NCBI GenBank assembly: GCA_910589385.1
Contig: CAJUTU010000001.1
Coordinates: forward strand, 228,887-292,886
Direction: 5' to 3'
Length of the DNA: 64,000 bases
DNA from: an uncultured Lachnospiraceae bacterium
GTDB lineage: Bacteria; Bacillota; Clostridia; Lachnospirales; Lachnospiraceae
Every line of letters begins with the position of its first letter. Positions within the stretch are counted from its first letter, which is position 1. This document shows positions 1 to 8,583 of the stretch, one piece after another. The notes beneath the pieces were generated by a model. The model made no database searches, had not been told where the DNA came from, and was given only the letters and a program-made list of their open reading frames with translations. A program made the position numbers and the translations under genes.

Positions 1-94
1 CTCATAATCACTGCCCGTTGGGTATGGGTACAAATCAAATCCCGTCCTCCAGATTTTTTACTCTTATAGAAATTTCAAAAAATTTCCATAGAAC

Positions 95-397
95 AAAAAA
101 ACTCCATCCCCAGCAAGGGACGAAGTCAATATCCGCGGTACCACCCTGATTCCCACAGCAGTCTATACTATGGGCACTCTGATCATATGTGTAACGTACA
201 ACATACGGCATTCTCTACTTCCCTGGATCGAACAATCATTGCTTTCTGTATATACAGATATTACAGATTAAAACATGGGTTCAAGAACACAGCTAACGTG
301 GGAATTTCGATCGTCATCTGAACTAAAGAGAACTTCCAGCCGATGATTCTCTCTCTCTGATAGAAAATGAGTCTCTACTTTACACGGTCATTGCTTT
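95..397 (-). promoter_or_regulatory. T-box riboswitch leader with terminator
   Basis: Read on the minus strand, the conserved antiterminator box GGGTGGTACCGCGG lies at 146-133. It is followed at 125-95 by a terminator hairpin (arms ACTTCGTCCC and GGGATGGAGT, two G-U pairs) and a run of T. Stem I is recognisable at about 397-260, with the AGTAGAGAC element at 379-371 and a GA-rich apical arm near 358-330. Such leaders bind uncharged tRNA and switch on an aminoacyl-tRNA synthetase or amino-acid gene. The controlled gene must lie left of position 1, outside the window. I could not assign the specifier codon with confidence. Confidence 0.9.
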
Positions 398-696
398 TTC
401 CTATTCATTTACTACAAAACTCCGTAAGACAAGCCTCAGAGCATAGCCTAAAAATGCAAATTCTCTTGCATCCAAGGCACTTTTTTATTTTAACATACAC
501 TTATCGAATGTCAAGAGGTATTTTTTCATTGTACTTTCCAGCAAAATAACAGTACTCCGTACACTGTGAGTACTTTCAAGATTGGAAAGAAGTAACGCCG
601 CATTGTGCAATATTACTAAAAAGACTCCCAAAATTTCTATTTATAATGGCCGTATTTTGAAATTGTTGAAAGAACTTTCTAGCAAGAATCAATCTA
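398..696. other. Intergenic stretch with no recognised feature
   Basis: Between the T-box leader (minus) and the sialic-acid operon promoter (plus) I see no convincing gene. A 65-codon open frame from a TTG at 582 has no ribosome site and no recognisable sequence. The promoter driving the T-box transcript should lie in the first part of this stretch, to the right of 397, but I could not place it clearly. Confidence 0.5.
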
Positions 697-731
697 TTGA
701 AAACATTTTCTCCGGTGTTATACTGGACACC
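697..731 (+). promoter_or_regulatory. Sigma-A promoter and candidate operator of the sialic-acid operon
   Basis: TTGAAA at 697-702 and TATACT at 719-724 are separated by 16 bases, a good sigma-A promoter 60-70 bases upstream of nanE. An inverted repeat GGTGT (714-718) / ACACC (727-731) straddles the -10 box. Its position suits an operator for the RpiR-family regulator encoded in the same operon. The promoter is read from sequence; the operator role is inference. Confidence 0.6.
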
Positions 732-792
732 AGAAACCAAAAACACAGCTCGAAAGAGCAAAGACAGCAGGCATTCTAGAAAGGAGTAAACT

Positions 793-1479
793 ATGAGGGA
801 ATGTGTGGAACGACTAAAGGGGAAGCTGGTAGTATCCTGCCAGGCACTGCCCCATGAACCGCTGCATTCTTCCTTTATCATGGGAAGAATGGCGCTTGCG
901 GCCAAAGAAGGAGGCGCAATGGGTATCCGTGCCAATACCAAAGAGGATATCCGTGAAATCCAGTCACAAGCCGGCCTCCCGATCATCGGGATTGTAAAAA
1001 GGGACTATGAGGACAGCATCGTCTATATCACTCCCACGATGAAAGAGATTGATGAGCTGATGGAGGTAAAGCCGGAAATCATTGCCGTCGATGCAACCGG
1101 CAGCTTACGGCCAGGCAATCTTACACTGGATGCATTCTTTGAGCAGATCAAAGAAAAATATCCCCAGCAGCTTCTAATGGCAGACTGTTCTACCATAAAA
1201 GAAGCCGTCCATGCCGATGAGCTTGGATTCGATTTCATCGGAACTACCATGGTAGGATATACAAAGCAGAGCAAAGGGGATCGGATCGAGGCCAATGATT
1301 TCGAGATCATAAGGGAGATCATCGCCCGCGTAGAGCACAAAGTCATTGCAGAAGGAAACATTGATACCCCCCAAAAAGCAAAAAGGGTGATCGAACTTGG
1401 AGCTTACTGCGTGGTAGTGGGTTCCGCTATCACGAGGCCGCAGCTCATCACCAAGGCTTTTGCAGAAAAATTAATCTAA
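793..1479 (+). CDS. nanE: N-acetylmannosamine-6-phosphate 2-epimerase
   Basis: A 228-residue TIM-barrel protein of the NanE family, which converts ManNAc-6-P to GlcNAc-6-P in cytoplasmic sialic acid catabolism. Seen: the family's N-terminal LVVSCQALPHEPLHSS segment (residues 12-27), catalytic Lys69 in GIVKRDY, Asp in the ADCST strand, and the C-terminal phosphate-binding AEGNIDTP and VVVGSAITRP loops. Length is normal. The ATG follows AGGAG at a good distance. It is the first gene of the operon, 60-70 bases behind the promoter, with nanA 30 bases downstream. Confidence 0.95.
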   Translation: MRECVERLKGKLVVSCQALPHEPLHSSFIMGRMALAAKEGGAMGIRANTKEDIREIQSQAGLPIIGIVKRDYEDSIVYITPTMKEIDELMEVKPEIIAVDATGSLRPGNLTLDAFFEQIKEKYPQQLLMADCSTIKEAVHADELGFDFIGTTMVGYTKQSKGDRIEANDFEIIREIIARVEHKVIAEGNIDTPQKAKRVIELGAYCVVVGSAITRPQLITKAFAEKLI

Positions 1480-1509
1480 CCCTTACACAAAAAAGAAAAG
1501 GAGAAAAAC

Positions 1510-2430
1510 ATGAGAGATTTAAACAAGTATAAAGGAGTTATCCCCGCATTTTATGCATGCTATGACCAGGAAGGTAATATCAGCCCAGAGGGCGTACAGG
1601 CATTGACAAGATATTTCGTAGAAAAAGGTGTCAAAGGAGTTTATGTAAACGGTTCTTCCGGGGAATGTATTTACCAGAGTGTAGAAGACAGGAAGATCGT
1701 CCTGGAAAATGTCATGAAAGCTGCAGAAGGCAGATTAACCGTGATCAACCATGTTGCATGCAATAATACCAAAGACAGCATGGAGCTGGCTAAACATGCG
1801 GAAAGCCTGGGCGTGGATGCCATTGCTGCAATCCCTCCGATTTATTTCCGTCTGCCGGAACATGCGATCGCAAAATACTGGAACGACATCAGTTCTGCCG
1901 CTCCGAATACAGATTTCGTGATCTACAATATCCCACAGCTTGCAGGGGTAGCTCTGACCATGGGGCTGTTTGCCGAGATGCGTAAAAATCCAAAAGTCAT
2001 CGGCGTAAAGAATTCTTCCATGCCGGTGCAGGATATCCAGATGTTCAAGCAGGCTGCCGGTGAAGATTATATCATCTTCAATGGTCCTGACGAGCAGTTT
2101 ATCAGCGGCTATGCCATCGGCGCAGAAGGCGGTATCGGCGGAACCTATGGCGCAATGCCGGAATTGTTCCTGAAAATGGAAGAATTCGTGAAAGCAAATG
2201 AGATGGAGGAAGCTAGAAAACTCCAATATACCGTAAATGAAATCATCTATAAAATGTGTTCCGGCCACGGAAATATGTATGGAGTCATCAAAGCCGTCCT
2301 AAAGCTCAATGAAGGACTGGAACTTGGCGGAGTAAGAGCACCTCTGGCATCCTTGGCCGACAGTGATGCCGAAGTTGTCAAAGAAGCCGCACAGATGATC
2401 CGCAAGGCAAAGGAAAACTATGGCTGTTAA
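1510..2430 (+). CDS. nanA: N-acetylneuraminate lyase
   Basis: A 306-residue class I aldolase of the DapA/NanA superfamily, which cleaves N-acetylneuraminate to ManNAc and pyruvate. Seen: the carboxylate-binding GSSGE motif (48-52), Tyr139 in VIYNIPQ, and the Schiff-base Lys167 in GVKNSS. YVNGSSGE and the KNSS context fit sialate lyase better than dihydrodipicolinate synthase, and the neighbours nanE and nanK settle the assignment. An AGGAG-like site precedes the ATG. The symporter gene begins about 100 bases downstream. Confidence 0.93.
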   Translation: MRDLNKYKGVIPAFYACYDQEGNISPEGVQALTRYFVEKGVKGVYVNGSSGECIYQSVEDRKIVLENVMKAAEGRLTVINHVACNNTKDSMELAKHAESLGVDAIAAIPPIYFRLPEHAIAKYWNDISSAAPNTDFVIYNIPQLAGVALTMGLFAEMRKNPKVIGVKNSSMPVQDIQMFKQAAGEDYIIFNGPDEQFISGYAIGAEGGIGGTYGAMPELFLKMEEFVKANEMEEARKLQYTVNEIIYKMCSGHGNMYGVIKAVLKLNEGLELGGVRAPLASLADSDAEVVKEAAQMIRKAKENYGC

Positions 2431-2536
2431 GCCGCCTATGCTTAAAATGTCCCCCCCGAAAACCGGCCGGCATCCGGCATTTTATCCACGGCGCCGGCCT
2501 CAAATGAGAATGAGTGAAAAAACAGGAGGAGAAAAC

Positions 2537-4042
2537 ATGCAAGGATTTACAGTAATAGATCTGATTATTTTAGTTGTATACTTGGCGGCAGTATTATTCG
2601 CCGGCCTTCACTTCGCAAAAAAAGAAATGAAAGGGAAAGAATTTTTCAAAGGAGACGGGACCGTACCCTGGTGGGTCACTTCCGTATCCATATTTGCCAC
2701 CTTATTAAGCCCTATATCGTTCCTGTCGCTGGCAGGCAATTCTTATGCCGGGACATGGATCATGTGGTTTGCACAGCTTGGTATGCTGCTCGCAATCCCT
2801 CTGACCATCAAATTTTTCCTTCCTATCTACAGTAAGCTGGATATTGATACAGCATACCATTATCTGGAATTGAGATTTGGAAGCAAAGGGCTCCGTGTAT
2901 TAGGCGCTGTCATGTTCATTATCTATCAGGTAGGACGTATGTCCATTATCATGTATCTGCCATGTATGGTACTCGGAAGCCTGACCGGAATCAACGTGAA
3001 CCTGCTGATCATCATCATGGGTGTGATCGCAATTATTTACTCTTACACAGGCGGATTAAAATCCGTACTTTGGACAGACTTTATCCAGGGTTCTGTGCTG
3101 CTCATCGGTGTGACCTTCTCACTGGTATTCCTTCTGGCACATATTGACGGGGGAATCGGAACGATCTTCGGGGCATTTGCAGCAGACCACAAATTCCTGG
3201 CTCAGGACCAGCCGATATTTGATATCAATATATTAAAAGACAGCGTGTTTATCATGATCGTGGGCGCAGGCTTTAATACAATGGGTTCCTATGTATCCAG
3301 CCAGGATATCGTACAGCGTTTTACCACTACCACAGACACAAAGAAGTTAAACAAAATGATGCTGACAAATGGAGCGCTTTCCATCTTTATCGCTACCGTA
3401 TTCTACCTGATCGGAACCGGGCTGTATGTATTCTATCAGCAGAATGCACTTCCTCCGGCAGCAGCACAGGACCAGATTTTTGCATCTTATATCGCTTTTG
3501 AACTTCCGGTAGGTATCACGGGACTGCTTTTGGCAGCAATCTATGCGGCTTCACAGTCCACCTTGTCCACAGGGCTGAACTCTGTAGCAGCAAGCTGGAC
3601 ACTGGACATCCAGTCACGCCTTACAAAGAAAGAACTAAGCTTTGAGACACAGACCAAGATCGGACAGTATGTTTCCCTGATCGTCGGAATCTTTTCCATC
3701 ATCGTATCTATGGTACTGGCAAACGGCGGTGTGAAATCCGCATACGAATGGTTCAACGGATTTATGGGGCTGGTACTTGGCATCCTCATTGGAACCTTTA
3801 TCCTGGGGGCATTTACGAAAGTGGCAAATACATTTGGCGCAACACTTGCATTTATCGCGGCATCCCTTGTCATGGTCGGAATTAAATACTTTGTCCCGGC
3901 AGAATCTGTATCTATCTGGTCCTACTCTCTGATATCCATCGCGGTATCTCTGGCTGTCGGCATCCCTGCAAGCCTGATCTACAGAAAGGTTAAAGGCGAC
4001 ACATCCGTACCGGCGCCTAATACGACGATTTACAAAAACTGA
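2537..4042 (+). CDS. Sodium:solute symporter (SSS family), probable sialic acid transporter
   Basis: A 501-residue membrane protein with about 13 hydrophobic helices and SSS features: an N-terminal VYLAAVLFAGLHFAKK helix, the FKGDGTVPWWVTSVS segment, and the central YTGGLKSVLWTD and helix 8 ASQSTLSTGLNS regions typical of Na+/solute symporters. The open frame extends upstream to 2420, but the ATG at 2537 has AGGAGG seven bases ahead, so the shorter form is preferred. Lying between nanA and a yhcH gene, it most likely imports free sialic acid with Na+, like NanT/SiaT-type SSS proteins. Substrate is inferred from context. Confidence 0.88.
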   Translation: MQGFTVIDLIILVVYLAAVLFAGLHFAKKEMKGKEFFKGDGTVPWWVTSVSIFATLLSPISFLSLAGNSYAGTWIMWFAQLGMLLAIPLTIKFFLPIYSKLDIDTAYHYLELRFGSKGLRVLGAVMFIIYQVGRMSIIMYLPCMVLGSLTGINVNLLIIIMGVIAIIYSYTGGLKSVLWTDFIQGSVLLIGVTFSLVFLLAHIDGGIGTIFGAFAADHKFLAQDQPIFDINILKDSVFIMIVGAGFNTMGSYVSSQDIVQRFTTTTDTKKLNKMMLTNGALSIFIATVFYLIGTGLYVFYQQNALPPAAAQDQIFASYIAFELPVGITGLLLAAIYAASQSTLSTGLNSVAASWTLDIQSRLTKKELSFETQTKIGQYVSLIVGIFSIIVSMVLANGGVKSAYEWFNGFMGLVLGILIGTFILGAFTKVANTFGATLAFIAASLVMVGIKYFVPAESVSIWSYSLISIAVSLAVGIPASLIYRKVKGDTSVPAPNTTIYKN

Positions 4043-4117
4043 CATCCTATATATCTGGCATTGGATAATTGCCATCTATATAGCAAAAAAATATCAATTA
4101 CAGAAAGGAGACGAAAC

Positions 4118-4567
4118 ATGATATTCGGAAATATCCAAAACCTAAAGGAATACACCTGTCTGGAAAACGAAATTCTAGAGTGCTTCAAATATGCCGAAGA
4201 GCATGATTTAAAAGGCTATGAAAAAGGGAGCCATGAGATTGACGGAAAGCGTTTGTTTGTCAATATTGCAGAATATGAGACTGTAGAGGCAGAAAAACGT
4301 TTTTGGGAGGCACACCGAGAATATCTGGATGTCCATCTGATGCTGGACGGAACAGAACAGATCGATCTAAATTTTATTGAGAATATGGATGTGAAAGAAT
4401 ATGTGCCTGAGGATGATTTCCTTCCAATGGAAGGCCCGAAAAACAGCTCTGTCATACTTCATAATGGAGATTTTCTGATCTGCTTTCCAAGCGACGGACA
4501 CCGCACGGCAGTTGCTGTAGAACATTCAGAGAAAATCAAAAAAGCAATTTTTAAAGTACATATTTAA
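4118..4567 (+). CDS. YhcH/YjgK/YiaL family protein (NanQ-like)
   Basis: A 149-residue member of the YhcH (DUF386) family, cupin-like metal proteins often found in sialic acid operons and proposed to help sugar anomerisation. The family signature HREYLDVHLMLDGTEQIDL is present near residues 66-84, and the C-terminal SDGHRTAV stretch supplies further metal-ligand candidates. The frame is open further upstream, but AAAGGAG sits just before the ATG at 4118. It is followed by a GC-rich hairpin at 4579-4608. Confidence 0.88.
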   Translation: MIFGNIQNLKEYTCLENEILECFKYAEEHDLKGYEKGSHEIDGKRLFVNIAEYETVEAEKRFWEAHREYLDVHLMLDGTEQIDLNFIENMDVKEYVPEDDFLPMEGPKNSSVILHNGDFLICFPSDGHRTAVAVEHSEKIKKAIFKVHI

Positions 4568-4578
4568 TCTACTTTTCT

Positions 4579-4608
4579 CCCGTCCGGTCATTCTGGTGGC
4601 CGGACGGG
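4579..4608 (+). terminator. GC-rich hairpin between yhcH and nanK
   Basis: A perfect 9-bp stem, CCCGTCCGG / CCGGACGGG, with a 12-base loop, lies 12 bases after the yhcH stop. It is followed by AAATTTC rather than a T run, so it may be a weak terminator or an mRNA-stabilising processing hairpin that sets unequal expression of the two halves of the operon. Confidence 0.5.
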
Positions 4609-4755
4609 AAATTTCAACTTCATATTCCATAAAATACAAGCTATTACAAAATTTCTCATTTAAACATTCCATTATGGACATAATTGGGATATACTAAAGT
4701 GGTATCAAATATCGTATAAAAAGTACGGGAATTGGTTACAAAAAGGGGTACAGAT

Positions 4756-5670
4756 ATGAAAAGATATGTAAGCATCGATATAGGCGGGACAGCAATAAAA
4801 TATGGAGTCCTGGATGAAAATGGAAATCTGGCCTGCCGAAGTGAAATGTGTACGGAGGCATACAAAGGCGGGGCATCTATCCTCGCAAAAGCAGTCGATA
4901 TTGTAAAGCAGTATTACAGTCCTGGCATGCTGGACGGGATCTGCATCTCTACAGCAGGCATGGTGGACACAAAAAAGGGGGAAATCTTCCACTCCGCGTC
5001 CTTGATTCCGCATTATGCAGGAACCCGCTTTAAGGAAGTTATGGAGACAGAATTCCAGATTCCCTGTGAAGTGGAAAATGACGTAAACTGCGCGGGGCTT
5101 GCCGAGTCTGTATCCGGGGCTTCCAAAGGCTGCTCCCCATCTCTTATGCTGACGGTCGGGACAGGCATCGGCGGCTGCATTGTAGTGGACGGCAAAGTCT
5201 TCCATGGTTTCAGCAGCAGCGCCTGTGAAGTCGGATACATGCACATGGCAGGCAGTGATTTCCAGACACTGGGGGCCGCAAGCATTCTTTCCAGAAAAGT
5301 AGCAGAATGGAAAAACGAGCCTGAAGATATATGGAACGGATATCATATATTCGAGGAAGCAAAAAAGGGGGACGAGCTCTGCATCCGGGCAATCCATGAG
5401 ATGACGGATGTACTGGGCCAGGGAATCGCCAATATCTGCTATGTACTGAATCCTGAAATCGTAGTACTGGGAGGAGGCATCATGGCACAGGAGGATTATC
5501 TGCGGGAGCCAATTGAAAATGCGCTGAAAAAATATCTGGTCCCAGGCATAGCCGACTGCACCAGGATTGCATTTGCAAAACACAAGAATGATGCGGGGAT
5601 GCTGGGAGCATTCTATCATTTTATGCAGCGCCAGGGAGGTAAAGCAGCGGAATATACCGCTGTTCATTAA
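4756..5670 (+). CDS. nanK: ROK family kinase, probable N-acetylmannosamine kinase
   Basis: A 304-residue ROK sugar kinase with the ATP-binding DIGGTAIKYG loop (7-16), the catalytic VENDVNCAGLAE segment near 103-114, TVGTGIGG, and the C-terminal LGGGIM adenosine loop. It should phosphorylate ManNAc to ManNAc-6-P for NanE. Oddly, the usual ROK zinc motif CxCGxxGCxE is missing: after SACEVGYMHM the chain goes straight to GSDFQTLGAAS. The start at 4756 has AAAAGGGG ahead of it and gives the expected MKRYVSIDIGG N-terminus. The RpiR gene begins 12 bases downstream. Confidence 0.87.
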   Translation: MKRYVSIDIGGTAIKYGVLDENGNLACRSEMCTEAYKGGASILAKAVDIVKQYYSPGMLDGICISTAGMVDTKKGEIFHSASLIPHYAGTRFKEVMETEFQIPCEVENDVNCAGLAESVSGASKGCSPSLMLTVGTGIGGCIVVDGKVFHGFSSSACEVGYMHMAGSDFQTLGAASILSRKVAEWKNEPEDIWNGYHIFEEAKKGDELCIRAIHEMTDVLGQGIANICYVLNPEIVVLGGGIMAQEDYLREPIENALKKYLVPGIADCTRIAFAKHKNDAGMLGAFYHFMQRQGGKAAEYTAVH

Positions 5671-5682
5671 GGTGAGGATGCA

Positions 5683-6525
5683 ATGGAGTATTATGTAAAA
5701 TCCGTAGTACCAATGATAGAATCAAATTACGATAATTTCACAATGGTAGAAAAGACGATCGCCGATTTTTTCATACGAAACCGCAAGAAAATGGATTTTT
5801 CCGCCAAATCCATTTCGGAAAAGCTGTATGTATCGGAAGCGTCGCTCTCCCGTTTCGCGAAAAAATGCGGCTATCGCGGTTACCGCGAGTTCGTATACCA
5901 GTATGAGGAAACTTTCGTCGAAAAAGAGGAATCCATGACCGGGCATACGAGGATGATCCTGAACGCATATCAGGAGCTGCTGAACAAGACATACAGCCTT
6001 GTAGATGAGACACAGATTGCCAGGATCGGGAGGTATCTGAACCAGTCGGATCGTGTCTTTGTATGCGGCAGAGGAAGTTCCGGACTTACAGCAGAAGAAA
6101 TGGAATTCCGGTTTATGAGGATCGGCGTTGATATTGACTCTATCAAAGACACAGATCTGATGAGGATGCAGGCTGTATTCCAAAACCGGGAGAACCTGGT
6201 GTTTGGGATCAGTATCAGCGGTGAGAAAGAAGATGTATTGTATATGCTGAAAGAGGCACATCGAAGAGGGGCAAAGACCGTGCTGCTGACAGCAAAAAAC
6301 CGGGGAGTCTTTGAAGAGTTCTGTGATGAGATCGTCCTTCTTCCGTCACTGAAGCATCTGAACCATGGAAATGTCATTTCCCCACAGTTCCCCATTCTTG
6401 TGATGCTGGATATCATCTATTCCTATTACGTGGAACAAGATAAATTTGCAAAAGAAGTGCTGCATGACAATACGCTCCGGGCATTGGAAGAAGGAAACAA
6501 AAGACACCGCCAGGTAATTGAATAA
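5683..6525 (+). CDS. RpiR/MurR family transcriptional regulator, probable NanR
   Basis: A 280-residue regulator. An N-terminal HTH_6 domain (about 15-80) includes SISEKLYVSEASLSRFAKKCGYRGYREF when read through; a C-terminal SIS sugar-phosphate-binding domain (about 120-255) has the CGRGSSG and GISISGEKED loops. RpiR proteins of this kind sense a phosphosugar, here plausibly ManNAc-6-P or GlcNAc-6-P. Sitting inside the operon it probably autoregulates it through the inverted repeat at 714-731. A GGTGAGG site precedes the ATG. DNA target and effector are inferred. Confidence 0.87.
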   Translation: MEYYVKSVVPMIESNYDNFTMVEKTIADFFIRNRKKMDFSAKSISEKLYVSEASLSRFAKKCGYRGYREFVYQYEETFVEKEESMTGHTRMILNAYQELLNKTYSLVDETQIARIGRYLNQSDRVFVCGRGSSGLTAEEMEFRFMRIGVDIDSIKDTDLMRMQAVFQNRENLVFGISISGEKEDVLYMLKEAHRRGAKTVLLTAKNRGVFEEFCDEIVLLPSLKHLNHGNVISPQFPILVMLDIIYSYYVEQDKFAKEVLHDNTLRALEEGNKRHRQVIE

Positions 6526-6553
6526 AAGAAACGCCCTGTTAGGAGGAAAAAAC

Positions 6554-7726
6554 ATGATCATCCAAAATGTAAAAGTTTATAACAAAAATCATGAATTTGT
6601 AGATGGAGAAATCCTGATCCGCAATGGAAAGTTTGAAGAAATCAATCAGGTTCCGAGGCCTGACCTCGAAAAGAGCGCTGAGGAAGATACCATCCTTGAC
6701 GGCGAAGGCTGCTATGCCATTCCCGGCCTGATCGACCTGCATTTCCACGGCTGCAAGGGGTACGACTTCTGTGACGGCACAAAAGAAGCCATTGCAGAAA
6801 TTGCAAAATACGAGGCATCTGTAGGTGTGACCGCCATTTCCCCCGCAACGATGACACTCCCCATCAATGAACTGGAGGCCATTTTATCGACTGCGGCAGA
6901 TTATAAAAAGGATATGGAAAAAGAGCCGTCCGGAGGTGCTGACCTGGTTGGGATCAATATGGAAGGCCCCTTCATCAGTGAGGCCAAAAAAGGAGCCCAG
7001 GACCAGCGCAATATCATTTCCTGTAATGTGGACATCTGCCAACGCTTTTTGGATTCTTCCGATGGGTTGGTCAAATTCGTAGGGATTGCGCCGGAACAGA
7101 ATGAAAACGCAAGGGAATTCATCCAGAAAATGAAAGATAAAGTCCATATTTCCCTTGCCCATACCAATGCGGATTATGATACGGCAATGGCTGCATTTGA
7201 TGCAGGAGCCGACCATGCGGTACACCTCTACAATGCAATGCCTGCATTTTCCCACCGCTCGCCTGGTGTCGTAGGCGCCGTGTCCGACAGCAGCCATGTG
7301 AATGCGGAAATGATCTGCGACGGAGTGCATATCCACCCTTCGATGGTGCGCGCTGCATTTAAGATGCTCGGCTCTCACCGGATCATCCTGATCAGTGACA
7401 GTATGCGTGCCACCGGCATGCCCGACGGGCAGTATACTTTGGGCGGCCTGGATGTCAATGTTGCCGGTAAAAAAGCAACTCTCGTTTCAAACGGCGCATT
7501 GGCAGGCTCTGCATCAAACCTCATGGAATGCATGAAAACCGTAGTCCAAAAAATGGAAATCCCCCTTGAGACTGCCGTTGCCTGCGCAGCCGAAAACCCG
7601 GCAAAATGCCTTGGAATCTCTGATGAGTACGGCTCGATCGCACCTGGAAAAAAAGGAAACGTAGTACTGTTGGATCAGGAATTAAATTTAAAGGCAGTCA
7701 TCAAAGATGGGGTCCGGATCCGCTGA
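6554..7726 (+). CDS. nagA: N-acetylglucosamine-6-phosphate deacetylase
   Basis: A 390-residue amidohydrolase that removes acetate from GlcNAc-6-P, giving GlcN-6-P for glycolysis or cell-wall synthesis. Seen: metal motif H63-F-H65 in GLIDLHFHG, the NMEGPF metal-ligand glutamate, substrate loop HLYNAMPAFSHRSPG and catalytic Asp in ILISDSM. The open frame extends to 6518, but AGGAGG precedes the ATG at 6554. It ends the sialic-acid operon; nagB is not in this window. A hairpin for termination lies 31 bases downstream. Confidence 0.95.
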   Translation: MIIQNVKVYNKNHEFVDGEILIRNGKFEEINQVPRPDLEKSAEEDTILDGEGCYAIPGLIDLHFHGCKGYDFCDGTKEAIAEIAKYEASVGVTAISPATMTLPINELEAILSTAADYKKDMEKEPSGGADLVGINMEGPFISEAKKGAQDQRNIISCNVDICQRFLDSSDGLVKFVGIAPEQNENAREFIQKMKDKVHISLAHTNADYDTAMAAFDAGADHAVHLYNAMPAFSHRSPGVVGAVSDSSHVNAEMICDGVHIHPSMVRAAFKMLGSHRIILISDSMRATGMPDGQYTLGGLDVNVAGKKATLVSNGALAGSASNLMECMKTVVQKMEIPLETAVACAAENPAKCLGISDEYGSIAPGKKGNVVLLDQELNLKAVIKDGVRIR

Positions 7727-7756
7727 TCCGTTCCCCATCCCCTTCTTTCTCCCCAG

Positions 7757-7797
7757 CAGCAGCTTCATTCCCTCTCATCAGAAGCTGCTGTTTCATC
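7757..7797 (+). terminator. Terminator of the sialic-acid operon
   Basis: CAGCAGCTTC (7757-7766) pairs perfectly with GAAGCTGCTG (7781-7790), followed by TTTCATC and a pyrimidine-rich stretch. It lies just past nagA and overlaps the 3' end of the convergent minus-strand gene, whose stop codon is inside the first arm. Confidence 0.65.
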
Positions 7798-8496
7798 CTC
7801 TTCTTTCTCCTCAGATGCTGCCGCTTCGTTCTGTTCTTTTACTTTCTCTGCCGTATCAGCCACGATCTCGCCGATATCTGACAGTAATTCTGTCGATTTC
7901 CGCTCCAGTTCTGAAAGCTTTTCTTCCTTTTTGGAGATCAATTCTTTTGAGGTTTCCAAGCCGTTTGCATACATCCCATCCAACTCAATCTCCGACTTCA
8001 AGACACGAGCTTCCCCATCCACTCTCTTTTTGACTGAATCAGTCATTTCTGCCCTTTCCAGTCCCTGGGACATGTCCATCACATTTGAAAGCCTTTCATT
8101 TTCAATCTCCTGTCTTGTTTTCGGCTCATCATCCTTTTTCCCCTTCTCGGCCTGTTTCTCCATTTCTTTCATCATAGCCTGGGAAATCTGCTGGTCTACA
8201 TCTTTGAGCTGCTTCTCATAGGCTTCTAACTGGGATTTGATGGATTCCATGGATTTTCCGTCTTTTTGGGCCGAACTGATCAGCGAATCCTTTTGCTCCA
8301 GGATACTCATTTTCTGCTTCATGAGCGTATCAATGAGGCTTCCCTGCTTACCCTGGGGCGATATGAGCGCCAGATCCCTGCGCGCTTCTTGTGACGCCGC
8401 ACTCCCGGACCTCCCGTTTTTAGCCGCCGCGCTTTGATTGATCCGGTAAGAATTAAAAATTTGATTTTGTGTCACTGTGTTAAAATTCAGTTTCAT
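7765..8496 (-). CDS. Coiled-coil protein of unknown function
   Basis: A 243-residue charged protein I cannot assign to a known function. After an N-terminal Asn/Ser/Ala-rich region (1-45) it is almost entirely helix-forming and heptad-like, with long Lys/Glu/Gln segments at about 55-130 and 145-225, and an acidic Ala/Glu tail. No signal peptide or membrane helix is seen. GGAGAGAAG precedes the ATG, and the frame is clean, so expression is likely. It stands alone, convergent with nagA. It could be a structural or scaffold protein. Confidence 0.75.
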   Translation of the reverse strand: MKLNFNTVTQNQIFNSYRINQSAAAKNGRSGSAASQEARRDLALISPQGKQGSLIDTLMKQKMSILEQKDSLISSAQKDGKSMESIKSQLEAYEKQLKDVDQQISQAMMKEMEKQAEKGKKDDEPKTRQEIENERLSNVMDMSQGLERAEMTDSVKKRVDGEARVLKSEIELDGMYANGLETSKELISKKEEKLSELERKSTELLSDIGEIVADTAEKVKEQNEAAASEEKEEDETAASDERE

Positions 8497-8583
8497 GATA
8501 CTTCTCTCCTTTTCTATAAATTCTCTTATTGCACTGTGTTCCGCTTATATTGTTCTAATGTATGATCTTTGCGTTTTGCATGC

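Noticed and set aside
582..779. 65-codon plus-strand frame before nanE
   Set aside because: It starts with TTG, lacks a ribosome site, overlaps the nan promoter and resembles nothing known.
4705..5667. 320-codon minus-strand frame opposite nanK
   Set aside because: Antisense shadow of a well-supported ROK kinase; Cys/His-rich composition and no recognisable domain.
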